A DNA stretch of 64,000 bases from Paludibacteraceae bacterium (GTDB taxonomy: Bacteria; Bacteroidota; Bacteroidia; Bacteroidales; Paludibacteraceae). Positions 23,424 to 32,881 of the stretch are shown one piece after another (the first letter of the stretch is position 1; every line of letters begins with the position of its first letter). The stretch covers positions 1-64,000 of the forward strand of contig JAKSKR010000008.1 of NCBI GenBank assembly GCA_024401645.1. Direction: 5' to 3'. Position numbers and translations under genes: made by a program. The notes under the pieces were generated by a model. That model was not told the DNA's origin, made no database searches, and saw only the letters and a list, made by a program, of their open reading frames with translations.

Positions 23424-24080
23424 ATGGTTATGAATTTACTATTAGCAGACCAGCAAGACATTGCAAAAGCAGGTATTAGGCACTATGTCAGCAAATTAAG
23501 CGAGGAAGTTACGCTCATAGAGGTAAACGACAAGAAAGAACTGGTTGAAGAGCTACAGAAAAATCCAGATTCGATGGTCATTCTCGACTATACGAATATG
23601 GACTTTCAGACGGCCGAAGACATTCTTATAGTAGAAGAACGTTTTCCAAACTCACAATGGATGCTTTTTAGCTTAGAGCTTAGTGAAGTTTTCCTTCGTC
23701 AAGTCATATTAAGCAACACCCGCACCAGCGTCATCATGAAAGACTGCAAGGCAGAAGAAATTGAGTTTGCCCTTCATAGCATGTTCCACCACGAGCGTTA
23801 CCTGTGCCACCTAGTCTCGAATATGCTGTTAAATGTAAGCCTCAATAAGCAAAAGGAAACTAGCAACGATCCGCTGACACAAACCGAGAAACAAATTCTA
23901 AAGGAAATTGCACAAGGGAAAACCACCAAGGAGATTGCAGCCAACAAGAACTTGAGTTTCCACACCGTGAACACCCACCGCAAGAACATCTTCAGGAAAC
24001 TGGAGGTAAACAACGTACACGAAGCCATAAAATATGCCATGAAAGCCGGCATTGTAGACGTTGCGGAATATTATATTTAA
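23424..24080 (+). CDS. NarL/LuxR-type response regulator
   Basis: The 218-residue protein has an N-terminal receiver domain (1-120) and a C-terminal LuxR-type helix-turn-helix (about 150-212: LTQTEKQILKEIAQGKTTKEIA, then FHTVNTHRKNIFRKL). The phospho-acceptor is Asp55 in MVILDYTN and the conserved Lys is Lys106 in SVIMKDC. The acidic pair near the N-terminus reads LADQQD, so the second Asp is replaced by Gln10 and metal binding may be weak. No kinase is adjacent. The gene is divergent from metY-cysK, but no regulatory link can be read from the sequence. The second ATG (MNLLLADQ) is an equally good start. Confidence 0.92.
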   Translation: MVMNLLLADQQDIAKAGIRHYVSKLSEEVTLIEVNDKKELVEELQKNPDSMVILDYTNMDFQTAEDILIVEERFPNSQWMLFSLELSEVFLRQVILSNTRTSVIMKDCKAEEIEFALHSMFHHERYLCHLVSNMLLNVSLNKQKETSNDPLTQTEKQILKEIAQGKTTKEIAANKNLSFHTVNTHRKNIFRKLEVNNVHEAIKYAMKAGIVDVAEYYI

Positions 24081-24152
24081 AATGTTCACAACTTCGGCTG
24101 CATTATGCTAGGATAGCTAAAAAGAAAGTCCTACATTCGCACAAGAAAACAA

Positions 24153-24240
24153 GGAAAGATGCCAGAGTGATCGAATGGACCGGACTCGAAATCCGGCGTA
24201 CGGCCTAGCCGTACCGTGGGTTTGAATCCCACTCTTTCCG
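24153..24240 (+). tRNA. tRNA-Ser (anticodon CGA)
   Basis: An 88-base cloverleaf is visible. The acceptor GGAAAGA (24153-24159) pairs with TCTTTCC (24233-24239), with G as discriminator. The anticodon stem CCGGA/TCCGG encloses loop CTCGAAA with anticodon CGA. A long variable arm (GTACGGC...GCCGTAC) marks it as class II serine tRNA, and the T arm is GTGGGTTTGAATCCCAC. The CCA end is not fully encoded. It lies 72 bases after the response-regulator gene. Confidence 0.96.
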
Positions 24241-24243
24241 CAT

Positions 24244-24286
24244 AAAGCCAAGTCCACGGCACAGCCTGGTCTTGGCTTTCGTTTTA
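24244..24286 (+). terminator. Terminator after tRNA-Ser
   Basis: AAAGCCAAG (24244-24252) pairs with CTTGGCTTT (24271-24279), followed by CGTTTTATT. Confidence 0.75.
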
Positions 24287-24345
24287 TTAACAAATAAGCA
24301 CAACTTAAAAGTTCATTTGTTTTTTTAGCGCATACAAAAAATGTA

Positions 24346-24353
24346 AATTTGTG
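24346..24353 (+). promoter_or_regulatory. -7 element of the LysM hydrolase-pyrH unit
   Basis: TAAATTTG lies 75 bases before the ATG at 24421. A TTTG at 24318-24321 is slightly too far upstream for a standard -33 element. Confidence 0.6.
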
Positions 24354-24420
24354 AGAGAGGGTATGCATTGCCCTTATACAGACAAACATTGATATTTCTC
24401 CGTCCATCTAATACCATAAA

Positions 24421-26436
24421 ATGAGAAAGTACCTACTTTTCCTTATAACCATGTTCCTGTGCCTGCCACTTATGGCAGTGCCACCCAAGAAGAAGGTGAA
24501 CGGTAGGGTAACAAGACCGGTCAAGAAGATTGACCAATCGATAGAACACGACACGTTAAGTCCGCCAGTTACCTTGGCAGACTCCATTGTTTTCGAAGCT
24601 AGCAAGCACTTGGGCAAGCCCTACCACTTGGGTAGCAAGGGTCCAAAGGTCTTCGACTGTTCGGGTTTCACTTCATACGTCTTCAAGCAGCTGGGTTTCA
24701 ACCTAGGCAGCAACTCTTACGACCAATCTAGGCAAGGCGTAAAAATCTCGAAAGAGCACGTTCACAAAGGCGACCTCATCTTCTTTGCAGGTCGCGACGC
24801 GCGTGGTGGCATTGGTCACGTAGGCATCGTTTTCGACGTAAATCCCGACGGCAAGTCGTTCCGTTTCATTCACTCGTGCTGTTCAAAGGGTGTGTCTATT
24901 GCCCCATACCCCGACAATGGCTATTACAGCAAGCGTTTCAGATGCATTAGACGTATGGTCGACGTTGCATCGCCAGCACCATTGCCAATCGACAACACGT
25001 TCCACTCCCTCACCCCTCCACCGGTCATCTCTATGAACGAGAGCGAAGGGAATGGCGAAATTGACTTGACAAACAACAAAGAGACCATTCACATTGTTAA
25101 GCAGGGCGACAACCTTGCGAAAATTGCCCAGCGCTACGGTTGCACACCTAACCAGATTATGAAGTGGAACAACCTGAAGAGCAACAAGCTTAACATACGC
25201 CAGCAACTGATCATCAAACCACGTCCGAAGAAGGATGACGAACATACCAGAGAGATTATTGAGAAAGCAGAGCAAGAAAAATATGCAAATGCCATTAACG
25301 TAAAAATTACCGTTAATAAAGGCGACGACATCTACTCTATTTCCCAAAAATATAACTGTACCGTTAAGGAAATAGCCACCTGGAACCACCTTAAAGGCAA
25401 CGAGCTAAAGGAAGGTCAAGAATTGGTAATTCGTCCGCTAGACAACTCGGTGAAGAAAGACACCATTCTCGATGGAATGATTATCCATACGGTTGCCAAG
25501 GGCGAAAACATCTTCCAAATTTCACGCAAATACGGATGTCAGGTAAGGGAAATCAAGCTTTGGAACAATCTTCCAAACAACCTCATACAACCAGGCAAGA
25601 AACTGAAGATTAAGCGTGCAAGCGACCAAGGCGGCGTTCACGTCGTACGCGAAGGTGAAACACTAGAAGCCGTAGCCGTGAAGTACGACGTTTCGATTGA
25701 AGAACTTCGCGATTGGAACCACCTTACCAGCAACGACATCAGACCTGGCCGATTCTTGAAAGTGACCAACGACATTACCGAATTCAACAAGGCATACAAT
25801 AAGAACGACTCTACCGCCAACGAGCCTGCGGCTCCGCTTAAGGTCACCGGTACAACTGTTCAACAGCCTTTGGGCGAGGGGGAAACCGACTCTACGACTA
25901 CCGTTCCAACTGCCATTACTGACAAGAACAAGACTGAAGATTCCGAGAACATCTACTATAAGGTTCAAGGTGGCGACACCTTCAGCAAGATTGCCCTAAA
26001 ATACAAGACCACTTCGAAACAAATTTTGATTTGGAACGGGCTGGACAACTACAAGCTAAGGCCAGGCCAAAAGCTAATTGTTGGCAAAAAGAAGGTGCAA
26101 CCAGTAGCAACCGAGGCTAAAGCGCAAGAAGCCGCGCCAGTAAAGAGTGTAAAAGACGCACCTGCACCAAAAGTTCAGGAACCAACAGCAAAGAAACAGC
26201 CCGAGGCAGGAACGAAAAAAGCGCAAGAGCCTGCGGCTAAAAAAGAGGCTAAACCAGCCGACAACAGCCAGAAGACGCTTAACGCAGATGGCAACATTGT
26301 TCACACCGTTGTGAACGGCGACAACCTCTACAACATTGCAAGGAAGAACCATTGCACGGTTAAACAACTAATGGAATGGAACAACCTTAAGAACGACAAG
26401 TTAAGGTTAGGACAAAAGATTATAATAAAACAATAA
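24421..26436 (+). CDS. NlpC/P60 peptidoglycan hydrolase with six LysM domains
   Basis: The 671-residue exported protein has a signal peptide (MRKYLLFLITMFLCLPLMA). An NlpC/P60 domain follows at about 52-180 with catalytic Cys80 (FDCSGF), His133 (GHVGIV) and His151 (FIHSC), expected to cut peptidoglycan stem peptides. Six LysM repeats bind glycan, at about 223-266, 295-338, 355-398, 406-448, 512-555 and 629-671. Each ends in a WNxL...G..L.I pattern. A Lys/Ala/Pro-rich linker (about 556-625) separates the last two. The hydrolase-first order is unusual for such a long LysM array. The stop is 13 bases before pyrH, so the two are very likely cotranscribed. Confidence 0.95.
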   Translation: MRKYLLFLITMFLCLPLMAVPPKKKVNGRVTRPVKKIDQSIEHDTLSPPVTLADSIVFEASKHLGKPYHLGSKGPKVFDCSGFTSYVFKQLGFNLGSNSYDQSRQGVKISKEHVHKGDLIFFAGRDARGGIGHVGIVFDVNPDGKSFRFIHSCCSKGVSIAPYPDNGYYSKRFRCIRRMVDVASPAPLPIDNTFHSLTPPPVISMNESEGNGEIDLTNNKETIHIVKQGDNLAKIAQRYGCTPNQIMKWNNLKSNKLNIRQQLIIKPRPKKDDEHTREIIEKAEQEKYANAINVKITVNKGDDIYSISQKYNCTVKEIATWNHLKGNELKEGQELVIRPLDNSVKKDTILDGMIIHTVAKGENIFQISRKYGCQVREIKLWNNLPNNLIQPGKKLKIKRASDQGGVHVVREGETLEAVAVKYDVSIEELRDWNHLTSNDIRPGRFLKVTNDITEFNKAYNKNDSTANEPAAPLKVTGTTVQQPLGEGETDSTTTVPTAITDKNKTEDSENIYYKVQGGDTFSKIALKYKTTSKQILIWNGLDNYKLRPGQKLIVGKKKVQPVATEAKAQEAAPVKSVKDAPAPKVQEPTAKKQPEAGTKKAQEPAAKKEAKPADNSQKTLNADGNIVHTVVNGDNLYNIARKNHCTVKQLMEWNNLKNDKLRLGQKIIIKQ

Positions 26437-26449
26437 ACTCACATACAAA

Positions 26450-27160
26450 ATGGCAAAGTTCAAAAGAATATTGCTCAAGCTTAGCGGAGAATCGCTAATG
26501 GGCGAAAAGGGCTATGGCATCGACGAAAAACGTCTTGCCGACTATGCAGAACAGATTAAGGAAATCCACGAAATGGGAATCGAAATCGGTATCGTTATCG
26601 GTGGTGGCAACATTTTCCGTGGTCTTAGTGGCGCATCAAAAGGTTTCGACCGTGTAAAGGGCGACCAGATGGGTATGTTGGCAACAGTCATCAACAGTTT
26701 GGCATTGCAGTCTGCCCTAAAGGCCATTGGCGAAAAGGCAGAAGTGCTTACCGCCATCAGAATGGCACCTATCGGCAAGTTCTACAGCAAGGACAAGGCA
26801 CTTGAAGTCATTGAATCTGGCAAAATCGCCATCTTCGGAGCAGGTACCGGTAACCCTTACTTCACTACCGACACAGGTTCTTCACTACGTGGCATTGAAA
26901 TTGAGGCCGACGTCATGTTGAAGGGAACCCGTGTAGACGGCATCTACACAGCAGACCCAGAGAAGGACCCAACAGCCACCAAGTTCGACGAAATCTCGTA
27001 CGACGAAATTTTGAAGCGCGGTTTAAAGGTAATGGACCTTACAGCAACCGAAATGTGCAAGACCAACGGTCTTCCAATCATCGTGTTCAACATGGACAAA
27101 TACGGCAATTTAAAGAAGGTTATGAGCGGCGAAGGTATTGGCACCTACGTTCACCCATAA
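26450..27160 (+). CDS. pyrH: UMP kinase
   Basis: PyrH phosphorylates UMP to UDP in pyrimidine nucleotide synthesis. The 236 residues match the bacterial amino-acid-kinase-fold enzyme: LLKLSGESLMG near the N-terminus, GIVIGGGNIFRG (about 45-56), GDQMGMLATVINSLAL, FGAGTGNPYFTTDT, and the ATP-site ADVMLKGTRVDGIYTADPEK. Length is standard. It sits directly behind the LysM hydrolase rather than beside frr, and ends in a very strong terminator. Confidence 0.97.
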   Translation: MAKFKRILLKLSGESLMGEKGYGIDEKRLADYAEQIKEIHEMGIEIGIVIGGGNIFRGLSGASKGFDRVKGDQMGMLATVINSLALQSALKAIGEKAEVLTAIRMAPIGKFYSKDKALEVIESGKIAIFGAGTGNPYFTTDTGSSLRGIEIEADVMLKGTRVDGIYTADPEKDPTATKFDEISYDEILKRGLKVMDLTATEMCKTNGLPIIVFNMDKYGNLKKVMSGEGIGTYVHP

Positions 27161-27178
27161 ACGCCATTAGAACGCACA

Positions 27179-27218
27179 AAAACGGGCAAAAATCGAAAGA
27201 TTTTTGCCCGTTTTCATT
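27179..27218 (+). terminator. Strong intrinsic terminator of pyrH
   Basis: A 16-bp perfect stem (27179-27194 with 27199-27214) carries a GAAA tetraloop and is followed by a T-rich tail. Confidence 0.92.
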
Positions 27219-27280
27219 TTTTACAATCTGTCTATAACAGTTATATAATCAAATCGTCTAATGTACCAACACAATACAAC

Positions 27281-27316
27281 AAAAAAAGGGTTCCCGAAAA
27301 ACGAGAACCCTTTTTG
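27281..27316 (-). terminator. Terminator of the ribosomal superoperon
   Basis: On the minus strand AAAAAGGGTTC (from 27315) pairs with GAACCCTTTTT (to 27283), followed by more T. It lies 20 bases after the rplQ stop. Confidence 0.85.
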
Positions 27317-27335
27317 TAAATATCTGGAATAAGAA

Positions 27336-27818
27336 TTATTCAGCAGATTCAGCAGGAGCAGCAGTTTCTTCAACTACAGCAGCATCTGTTGCCTTCTTCT
27401 TACCACCACGACGAGTAGCCTTCTTTGCAGGAGCTGCAGCGTTGTTCTTCAACATAGCTTCGTTGTAGTCAACGAGTTCGATGAAGCACATTTCAGCAGC
27501 ATCACCCTGGCGGATACCAGTCTTGATGATACGAGTGTAACCACCGTTACGGTTAGCAATCTTCTGAGAAACTTCACGGAACATTTCAGTGATAGCTTCC
27601 TTGTTCTGAAGATAGCTGAATACAACACGACGAGAGTTAGTTGAATCGTCCTTTGCCTTAGTAAGGAGAGGCTCAACATACATTCTCAAAGCCTTAGCCT
27701 TAGCTACAGTAGTAGTGATGCGCTTGTGCTTGATGAGAGAAATCGCCATGTTAGCAAGCATAGACTTACGGTGAGAAGCCTTTCTGCTCAAATGGTTGAA
27801 AGATTTGATATGTTTCAT
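27336..27818 (-). CDS. rplQ: Ribosomal protein bL17
   Basis: The first 115 residues match bL17, a 50S protein near the exit tunnel: [41 protein letters not shown] and [18 protein letters not shown]. The remaining 45 residues are an Ala/Lys-rich tail ([20 protein letters not shown]) common in Bacteroidota but absent from E. coli. It is the last gene of the superoperon, 6 bases after rpoA. Confidence 0.97.
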   Translation of the reverse strand: MKHIKSFNHLSRKASHRKSMLANMAISLIKHKRITTTVAKAKALRMYVEPLLTKAKDDSTNSRRVVFSYLQNKEAITEMFREVSQKIANRNGGYTRIIKTGIRQGDAAEMCFIELVDYNEAMLKNNAAAPAKKATRRGGKKKATDAAVVEETAAPAESAE

Positions 27819-27824
27819 TTTAAT

Positions 27825-28817
27825 TTACTCTTTTTCTAGTTTATACTTTGAGATATCCAAACCGAAGGAAAGGTTGAGACTATCCAAAAGCTGATCCAAC
27901 TCAGTGAGAGACTTCTTACCGAAGTTTCTGAACTTTAATAGATCATTCTTATTGAATACAACCAAATCGCCAAGGGTTTCAACATCTGCTGCCTTCAAGC
28001 AGTTGAGAGCACGAACAGAAAGGTTCATGTCAACCAACTTAGTCTTGAGAAGCTGACGCATGTGGAGAACCTCTTCATCGAAGCCTTCAGTATCATCACC
28101 ATCACGTGAATCGATAGTAATCTTTTCATCAGAGAAAAGCATGAAGTGGTAGATAAGGATCTTAGCTGCTTCCTTCAAAGCTTCCTTTGGATGGATAGAA
28201 CCATCAGATTCAATCTCAAGAGTCAACTTTTCGTAGTCAGTCTTCTGTTCAACACGATAAGGGTCGATAACATACTTAACGTTACGAATAGGAGTATAGA
28301 TTGAATCGATAGGAAGAACGCCAATTTCCTGGTTAGCCTGCTTGTTTTCGTCAGCAGGAACCCAACCACGACCTTTACCGATGGTCATCACGATATGGAA
28401 TTCAGTACCAGCATTCAAGTGGCAGATTTCCAATTCTGGGTTGAGGACTTCAAAGCCAGTCAAACCTTTGGTAATATCTCCGGCTGTGAACACTTCGGTG
28501 CCCGAAATAGTCAAGTCAACTCTTTCGTTTTCAACTTCATCAACTTTCTGTTTGAAACGAACCTGCTTGAGCTTAAGAATGATGCCAGTGACATCTTCAA
28601 TTACACCCGGAATATATGAAAACTCGTGATCAACACCATCGATTTTGATGGATGTGATGGCAAAGCCCTCTAGAGAAGAAAGGAGAATTCTTCTCAAGGC
28701 ATTACCGATTGTAATACCATAGCCAGGCTCTAACGGACGAAATTCAAAGACACCTTTGTGGTCGTCCGCCTCCAACATTATAACTTTATCGGGTTTTTGA
28801 AATGCTAATATAGCCAT
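27825..28817 (-). CDS. rpoA: RNA polymerase alpha subunit
   Basis: The 330 residues contain the N-terminal dimerisation and assembly domain ([22 protein letters not shown]) and the C-terminal helix-hairpin domain that contacts DNA and activators ([36 protein letters not shown]). The domains are joined by a linker around residue 240 ([11 protein letters not shown]). Length is normal. It lies 14 bases after rpsD and 6 before rplQ, the usual alpha-operon position. Confidence 0.98.
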   Translation of the reverse strand: MAILAFQKPDKVIMLEADDHKGVFEFRPLEPGYGITIGNALRRILLSSLEGFAITSIKIDGVDHEFSYIPGVIEDVTGIILKLKQVRFKQKVDEVENERVDLTISGTEVFTAGDITKGLTGFEVLNPELEICHLNAGTEFHIVMTIGKGRGWVPADENKQANQEIGVLPIDSIYTPIRNVKYVIDPYRVEQKTDYEKLTLEIESDGSIHPKEALKEAAKILIYHFMLFSDEKITIDSRDGDDTEGFDEEVLHMRQLLKTKLVDMNLSVRALNCLKAADVETLGDLVVFNKNDLLKFRNFGKKSLTELDQLLDSLNLSFGLDISKYKLEKE

Positions 28818-28831
28818 GGATAAATTATTTA

Positions 28832-29440
28832 TTATTGTTTAGAGTATAATTCGACGATTGCTTGTTCCTTGATGTTTTCAGGGATGTCAGCGCGAGCAGG
28901 GATGCTAGCGAACTTACCAGCCATAGAGGCGTTATCCCATTCTAACCAAGAGTACTTGCTGTGATTGAAACCAGCCAAAGCGTCAGAAATAGCCTCTAAA
29001 GACTTAGACTTCTCGCGAACAGCAACGATCTGACCAGGCTTAACCAAGTAAGAAGGGATGTTTACTACCTTACCATCAACAGTGATGTGACGGTGAGATA
29101 CGAGCTGACGAGCAGCTGCGCGAGTAGGAGCTATACCCAAACGGAATACAACATTGTCAAGACGAGACTCAAGAAGCTGCAAAAGAACTTCACCAGTTAC
29201 ACCCTTTGAACGAGATGCCTCTTCGAAGAGGTTGCGGAACTGCTTTTCAAGAACACCATAAGTGTACTTAGCCTTCTGCTTTTCGTTCAACTGAGCACCG
29301 TACTCAGAAGTCTTCTTTCTCTTGTTAACACCGTGCTGTCCTGGTGGGAAGTTGCGCTTAGCCAAAATCTTATCAGGACCGAAGATAGCCTCACCAAACT
29401 TACGAGAGATTCTCGTTTTTGGACCAATATATCTTGCCAT
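28832..29440 (-). CDS. rpsD: Ribosomal protein uS4
   Basis: The 202-residue 30S primary binder shows [19 protein letters not shown], the S4 RNA-binding domain ([30 protein letters not shown]) and the C-terminal VELYSK. It is the form without zinc-binding cysteines. An unusually long 116-base gap separates it from rpsK and could hold an autoregulatory element (see separate entry). In E. coli uS4 represses its own operon. Confidence 0.98.
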   Translation of the reverse strand: MARYIGPKTRISRKFGEAIFGPDKILAKRNFPPGQHGVNKRKKTSEYGAQLNEKQKAKYTYGVLEKQFRNLFEEASRSKGVTGEVLLQLLESRLDNVVFRLGIAPTRAAARQLVSHRHITVDGKVVNIPSYLVKPGQIVAVREKSKSLEAISDALAGFNHSKYSWLEWDNASMAGKFASIPARADIPENIKEQAIVELYSKQ

Positions 29441-29454
29441 TTTTTGTTTTAAAA

Positions 29455-29523
29455 TTTAAGTGTCTTCGTTCTTCAAGTGCAGCCGCAATTGAGAGAGGTT
29501 TGGTATGCAATTATGACACTAAA
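29455..29523 (-). promoter_or_regulatory. Candidate structured leader of rpsD
   Basis: In the rpsK-rpsD gap TTTAGTGTC and GACACTTAAA (plus positions 29515-29523 and 29455-29464) can pair with one bulged base, enclosing about 50 bases just upstream of the rpsD start. The gap is far longer than most in this operon. Regulation by S4 or another ribosomal protein is inference. Confidence 0.35.
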
Positions 29524-29556
29524 GGAACCAAGACTAAATTAAGTAATAAATAATAA

Positions 29557-29946
29557 TTAAACTCGACGTGTTTTAGGTGGTCGGCAGCCATTATGTGGAA
29601 GTGGTGTAACGTCGATGATTTCGGTTACTTCAATACCAGCACCATGGATAGTGCGGATTGCAGATTCTCTACCGTTACCAGGACCAGTCACGTATGCCTT
29701 TACCTTTCTCAAACCAAGATCGAAAGCAATCTTTGCACAATCCTGAGCTGCCATCTGTGCAGCGTAAGGAGTGTTCTTCTTAGAGCCACGGAAGCCCATC
29801 TTACCAGCAGAAGACCAAGAGATAACCTGACCTTCAGTGTTAGTCAAAGATACGATAATGTTGTTGAAAGATGAATGTACGTGCAGCTGACCTTCGGCGC
29901 TAACTTTTACAACCCTTTTTTTAGCTGCTACTGCTTTTTTTGCCAT
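29557..29946 (-). CDS. rpsK: Ribosomal protein uS11
   Basis: The 129-residue 30S platform protein shows [21 protein letters not shown], the [16 protein letters not shown] helix and the C-terminal [18 protein letters not shown] that contacts 16S rRNA. Length is standard. It lies 29 bases after rpsM. Confidence 0.98.
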   Translation of the reverse strand: MAKKAVAAKKRVVKVSAEGQLHVHSSFNNIIVSLTNTEGQVISWSSAGKMGFRGSKKNTPYAAQMAAQDCAKIAFDLGLRKVKAYVTGPGNGRESAIRTIHGAGIEVTEIIDVTPLPHNGCRPPKTRRV

Positions 29947-29975
29947 ACTAGTTAAAAATTAATAGCATTTAGTTA

Positions 29976-30356
29976 TTACTTAGTTGCCTTCTTCTTGTTA
30001 GCAACAGTCTTTCTCTTACCCTTACGAGTACGAGAGTTATTCTTGGTACGCTGACCTCTCACAGGCAAACCGAGACGATGACGGATACCTCTGTAGCAAC
30101 CAATGTCCATCAAACGCTTGATGTTCATTGAGATTTCTGAACGGAGGTCACCTTCTACCTTGTACTCAGCACCAATAATCTCACGAATCTTGGCAGCCTG
30201 ATCGTCAGTCCAATCCTTTACTTTGATGTTCTTATCAACACCAGCTTTTGACAAAATCGTTGTTGCAGCGCTACGGCCGATACCGTAGATATAAGTCAAA
30301 CCGATTTCGCCACTCTTGTTTTGCGGCAAGTCTACGCCGACAATTCTTATAGCCAT
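29976..30356 (-). CDS. rpsM: Ribosomal protein uS13
   Basis: The 126-residue 30S head protein contacts the 50S subunit and P-site tRNA. Visible blocks are [34 protein letters not shown] and the basic tail [20 protein letters not shown]. It begins the alpha-operon portion, 43 bases after rpmJ. Confidence 0.98.
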   Translation of the reverse strand: MAIRIVGVDLPQNKSGEIGLTYIYGIGRSAATTILSKAGVDKNIKVKDWTDDQAAKIREIIGAEYKVEGDLRSEISMNIKRLMDIGCYRGIRHRLGLPVRGQRTKNNSRTRKGKRKTVANKKKATK

Positions 30357-30399
30357 AAACTACTTAAACTATATTTTTTTGCAAAAATAAAAAAAAAGA

Positions 30400-30516
30400 T
30401 TAACCCTGACGTAATTTAAACTTAGGATTTTTCTTGTTAATAACATAAAGACGTCCTTTTCTGCGTACAATCTTGCAGTCTGGAGTGCGTTTTTTAAGAG
30501 AAGCTTTAACTTTCAT
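30400..30516 (-). CDS. rpmJ: Ribosomal protein bL36 (zinc-free form)
   Basis: Direct translation gives 38 residues, starting [20 protein letters not shown] and ending [10 protein letters not shown]. The classical zinc ribbon needs C-X2-C-X12-C-X4-H. Here only one Cys remains, so this is the C-minus variant, as in many Bacteroidota. It lies between infA (12 bases) and rpsM. Confidence 0.95.
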   Translation of the reverse strand: MKVKASLKKRTPDCKIVRRKGRLYVINKKNPKFKLRQG

Positions 30517-30528
30517 TGCGTTTAATTA

Positions 30529-30747
30529 TTATTTATACCTAAAGGAAATTCTACCTTTACTTAAATCATATGGAGACATTTCAACCTTGACTTTGTCACC
30601 TGGAAGAATCTTAATGTAGTGCATTCTCATCTTACCAGAAATGTGAGCAATAATCTCATGTCCGTTTTCGAGTTCAACACGGAATTGACAGTTTGAAAGA
30701 GCCTCACGAATAGTACCGTCTTGTTCGATTGCTGTCTGTTTAGACAT
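30529..30747 (-). CDS. infA: Translation initiation factor IF-1
   Basis: The 72-residue OB-fold protein binds the 30S A site during initiation. Blocks include [40 protein letters not shown] and the C-terminal [12 protein letters not shown]. It starts one base after the map stop, indicating tight coupling. Confidence 0.98.
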   Translation of the reverse strand: MSKQTAIEQDGTIREALSNCQFRVELENGHEIIAHISGKMRMHYIKILPGDKVKVEMSPYDLSKGRISFRYK

Positions 30748-30748
30748 A

Positions 30749-31516
30749 TTATTGAATTTCTATAAAATCAAAAGATGACAATATTTCCGCCTTATCGCGC
30801 CCTATTGCTACAGTATGTTCGAAATGGGCAGCTGGAAGATGGTCGTTAGTAGTTGCGGTCCAACCGTCTTTTGAAAGACTTATTTTGTTAGACCCCATAC
30901 AGAACATAGGTTCAATGGCAATAACCATACCCCTACGCAATGTTAATCCATAGCCAGCAGAACCATAATTCCTTACCAAAGGATCTTCATGCATGTTGCG
31001 ACCAATGCCGTGACCGGTATATTCGCGAACAACCGAGAACCCGTCTTTTTCAGCTTGCTGCTGAATGGCAAACGACACGTCACCTAAACGACGTCCCTCT
31101 ATTGCCTGGGCTATACCACTATAAAGAGCTGCCTTGGTTGATTCCAACAAGGCAGCTACATTATTATGTGATACTGAACCTACTGTAAAAGTATAGCAGG
31201 AATCTCCATGAAAACCATTTATCAGAGCACCACAGTCTACTGATACAATGTCACCTTCTTTCAGTTCGTAATTATCGGGAATTCCGTGTACAACCTGTTC
31301 GTTAACCGAAGTACAGATTGAATTTGGAAATCCGTTATACCCTAAAAAGCTGGGAACCGCACCGTTGTCGCGGATGAAGGTTTCAGCAATTTTATCAAGC
31401 TTTAATGTAGTAATACCGGGTTTGATATTACGACCAACTTCGGCAAGCGTCTTTGCTACGATAGTGTTGCTGATTTTCATCAGCTCAATCTCCTCGTCGG
31501 TCTTAAGAAATATCAT
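30749..31516 (-). CDS. map: Methionine aminopeptidase, type I
   Basis: Map removes the N-terminal Met of nascent proteins. The 255 residues keep the five metal ligands: Asp in VSVDCGALI, Asp in HGDSCYTF, His in [15 protein letters not shown], Glu in AIEPMF and Glu in HFEHTVAI. No N-terminal zinc-finger extension is present. It sits between secY (9 bases) and infA (1 base), the standard spc-operon order. Confidence 0.97.
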   Translation of the reverse strand: MIFLKTDEEIELMKISNTIVAKTLAEVGRNIKPGITTLKLDKIAETFIRDNGAVPSFLGYNGFPNSICTSVNEQVVHGIPDNYELKEGDIVSVDCGALINGFHGDSCYTFTVGSVSHNNVAALLESTKAALYSGIAQAIEGRRLGDVSFAIQQQAEKDGFSVVREYTGHGIGRNMHEDPLVRNYGSAGYGLTLRRGMVIAIEPMFCMGSNKISLSKDGWTATTNDHLPAAHFEHTVAIGRDKAEILSSFDFIEIQ

Positions 31517-31525
31517 CGACGGATA

Positions 31526-32878
31526 CTAGTCATTAGTGGTAACAGCGCTTGAGCGTCTTTGAATACGAGAACTTGTCTGCATACCGTTGACGCTACTCTT
31601 CGATAGATGACTCTTAATTTGCTGACAGGTGTCGAGAACAACACCAACCATGATCAACAATGAAGTTCCACCGAAGAACTGTGCAAGCTGCGAGTTAACA
31701 CCAACTACAGGACCTATTATAGAAGGAAGTATAGCCAAGAAAGCAAGGAACAAAGCACCAGGAAGAGTAATACGAGACATGATAGTATCGATATACTCAG
31801 CGGTATCTGAACCTGGCTTTACACCTGGGATGAAGGAACCAGTTCTTTTCATATCTTCAGCCATCTGTGTAGGCTGAATTGTAATTGCAGTATAGAAATA
31901 GGTGAAAGCCAAAATCAATAGAGCAAAAACAACGTTGTAGGCAACACCACGGTAGTCGAAATAGCTCTGGAATGCAGAACCGATTTCTTCGCCCATAAGT
32001 GGAGCAACAGAATAAGGAATGAACATGATAGCTTGTGCAAAGATGATAGGCATCACATTTGCAGCATATACCTTCAAAGGAATGTACTGGCGTTCACCAC
32101 CAATACCCTTGGCACCGCCAATAGCCATCTGCTTAGCATAGTTGATAGGAACTTGACGAGTTCCCTGTACCAACATGAGAGCAAGGCCAATAACAACAAG
32201 CAACAAAACAATCTCAACAATAAGCTTGATGAGACCACCATTGGCATTAGGACCGAGTTGCAAAGCGAATTCTTCACCCAAAGCAGGCAAGAAACGTGCA
32301 ATAATACCAATAAGGATGATGAAAGAGATACCGTTACCGATACCGCGATCAGTAATGCGCTCGCCCAACCACATAACAAACATACTACCACCGCAAAGGA
32401 TCAACGTAGAAGAAATGTTGAACCACCAGTCGTTAGCAGGCACTGCGCCTGAAGTCTGCATGTGTAAGTTAACAAGATAAGAAGGTCCCTGTAGAAGTAA
32501 GATAAAAACTGTAAGGATACGAGTATATTGCGTAAGGGTTCTACGGCCACTCTCACCATCGCGCTGCAACTTCTTGAAAGAAGGCAATGCAACAGTCAAC
32601 AATTGAATAACAATTGAAGCAGAGATGTAAGGCATGATACCCAACGCAAAAATAGAAGCGTTAGAGAACGCTCCACCGGAGAACATATTGAGCAAGCCCA
32701 TGATGCCATCCTTAGTTTGATTCTCTAACCCTCCCAAATGGTTCACATCAACTCCAGGGAGTACGATGAAAGAACCAACTCGGTAGATAAAAACGAATAA
32801 AAGAGTAATGAGGATACGATGACGTAAGTCATCGTTACCCCATATATCCTTAAATGTCTTTACTATTTGATTGTCCAT
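31526..32878 (-). CDS. secY: Preprotein translocase subunit SecY
   Basis: The 450-residue channel protein has ten membrane helices. Signatures include RVGSFIVLPGVD near the start, the plug region GLLNMFSGGAFSNASIFALGI, and GIGNGISFIIL and TAITIQPTQMAEDMKR-type blocks of the cytoplasmic loops. The C-terminus is basic and Ser-rich. It follows rplO by 3 bases. Confidence 0.98.
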   Translation of the reverse strand: MDNQIVKTFKDIWGNDDLRHRILITLLFVFIYRVGSFIVLPGVDVNHLGGLENQTKDGIMGLLNMFSGGAFSNASIFALGIMPYISASIVIQLLTVALPSFKKLQRDGESGRRTLTQYTRILTVFILLLQGPSYLVNLHMQTSGAVPANDWWFNISSTLILCGGSMFVMWLGERITDRGIGNGISFIILIGIIARFLPALGEEFALQLGPNANGGLIKLIVEIVLLLVVIGLALMLVQGTRQVPINYAKQMAIGGAKGIGGERQYIPLKVYAANVMPIIFAQAIMFIPYSVAPLMGEEIGSAFQSYFDYRGVAYNVVFALLILAFTYFYTAITIQPTQMAEDMKRTGSFIPGVKPGSDTAEYIDTIMSRITLPGALFLAFLAILPSIIGPVVGVNSQLAQFFGGTSLLIMVGVVLDTCQQIKSHLSKSSVNGMQTSSRIQRRSSAVTTND

Positions 32879-32881
32879 TTA

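Noticed and set aside
24153-24300. Integration site or mobile element at tRNA-Ser
   Set aside because: No direct repeat of the tRNA 3' end and no integrase gene were seen nearby; the flanks are ordinary chromosomal genes.
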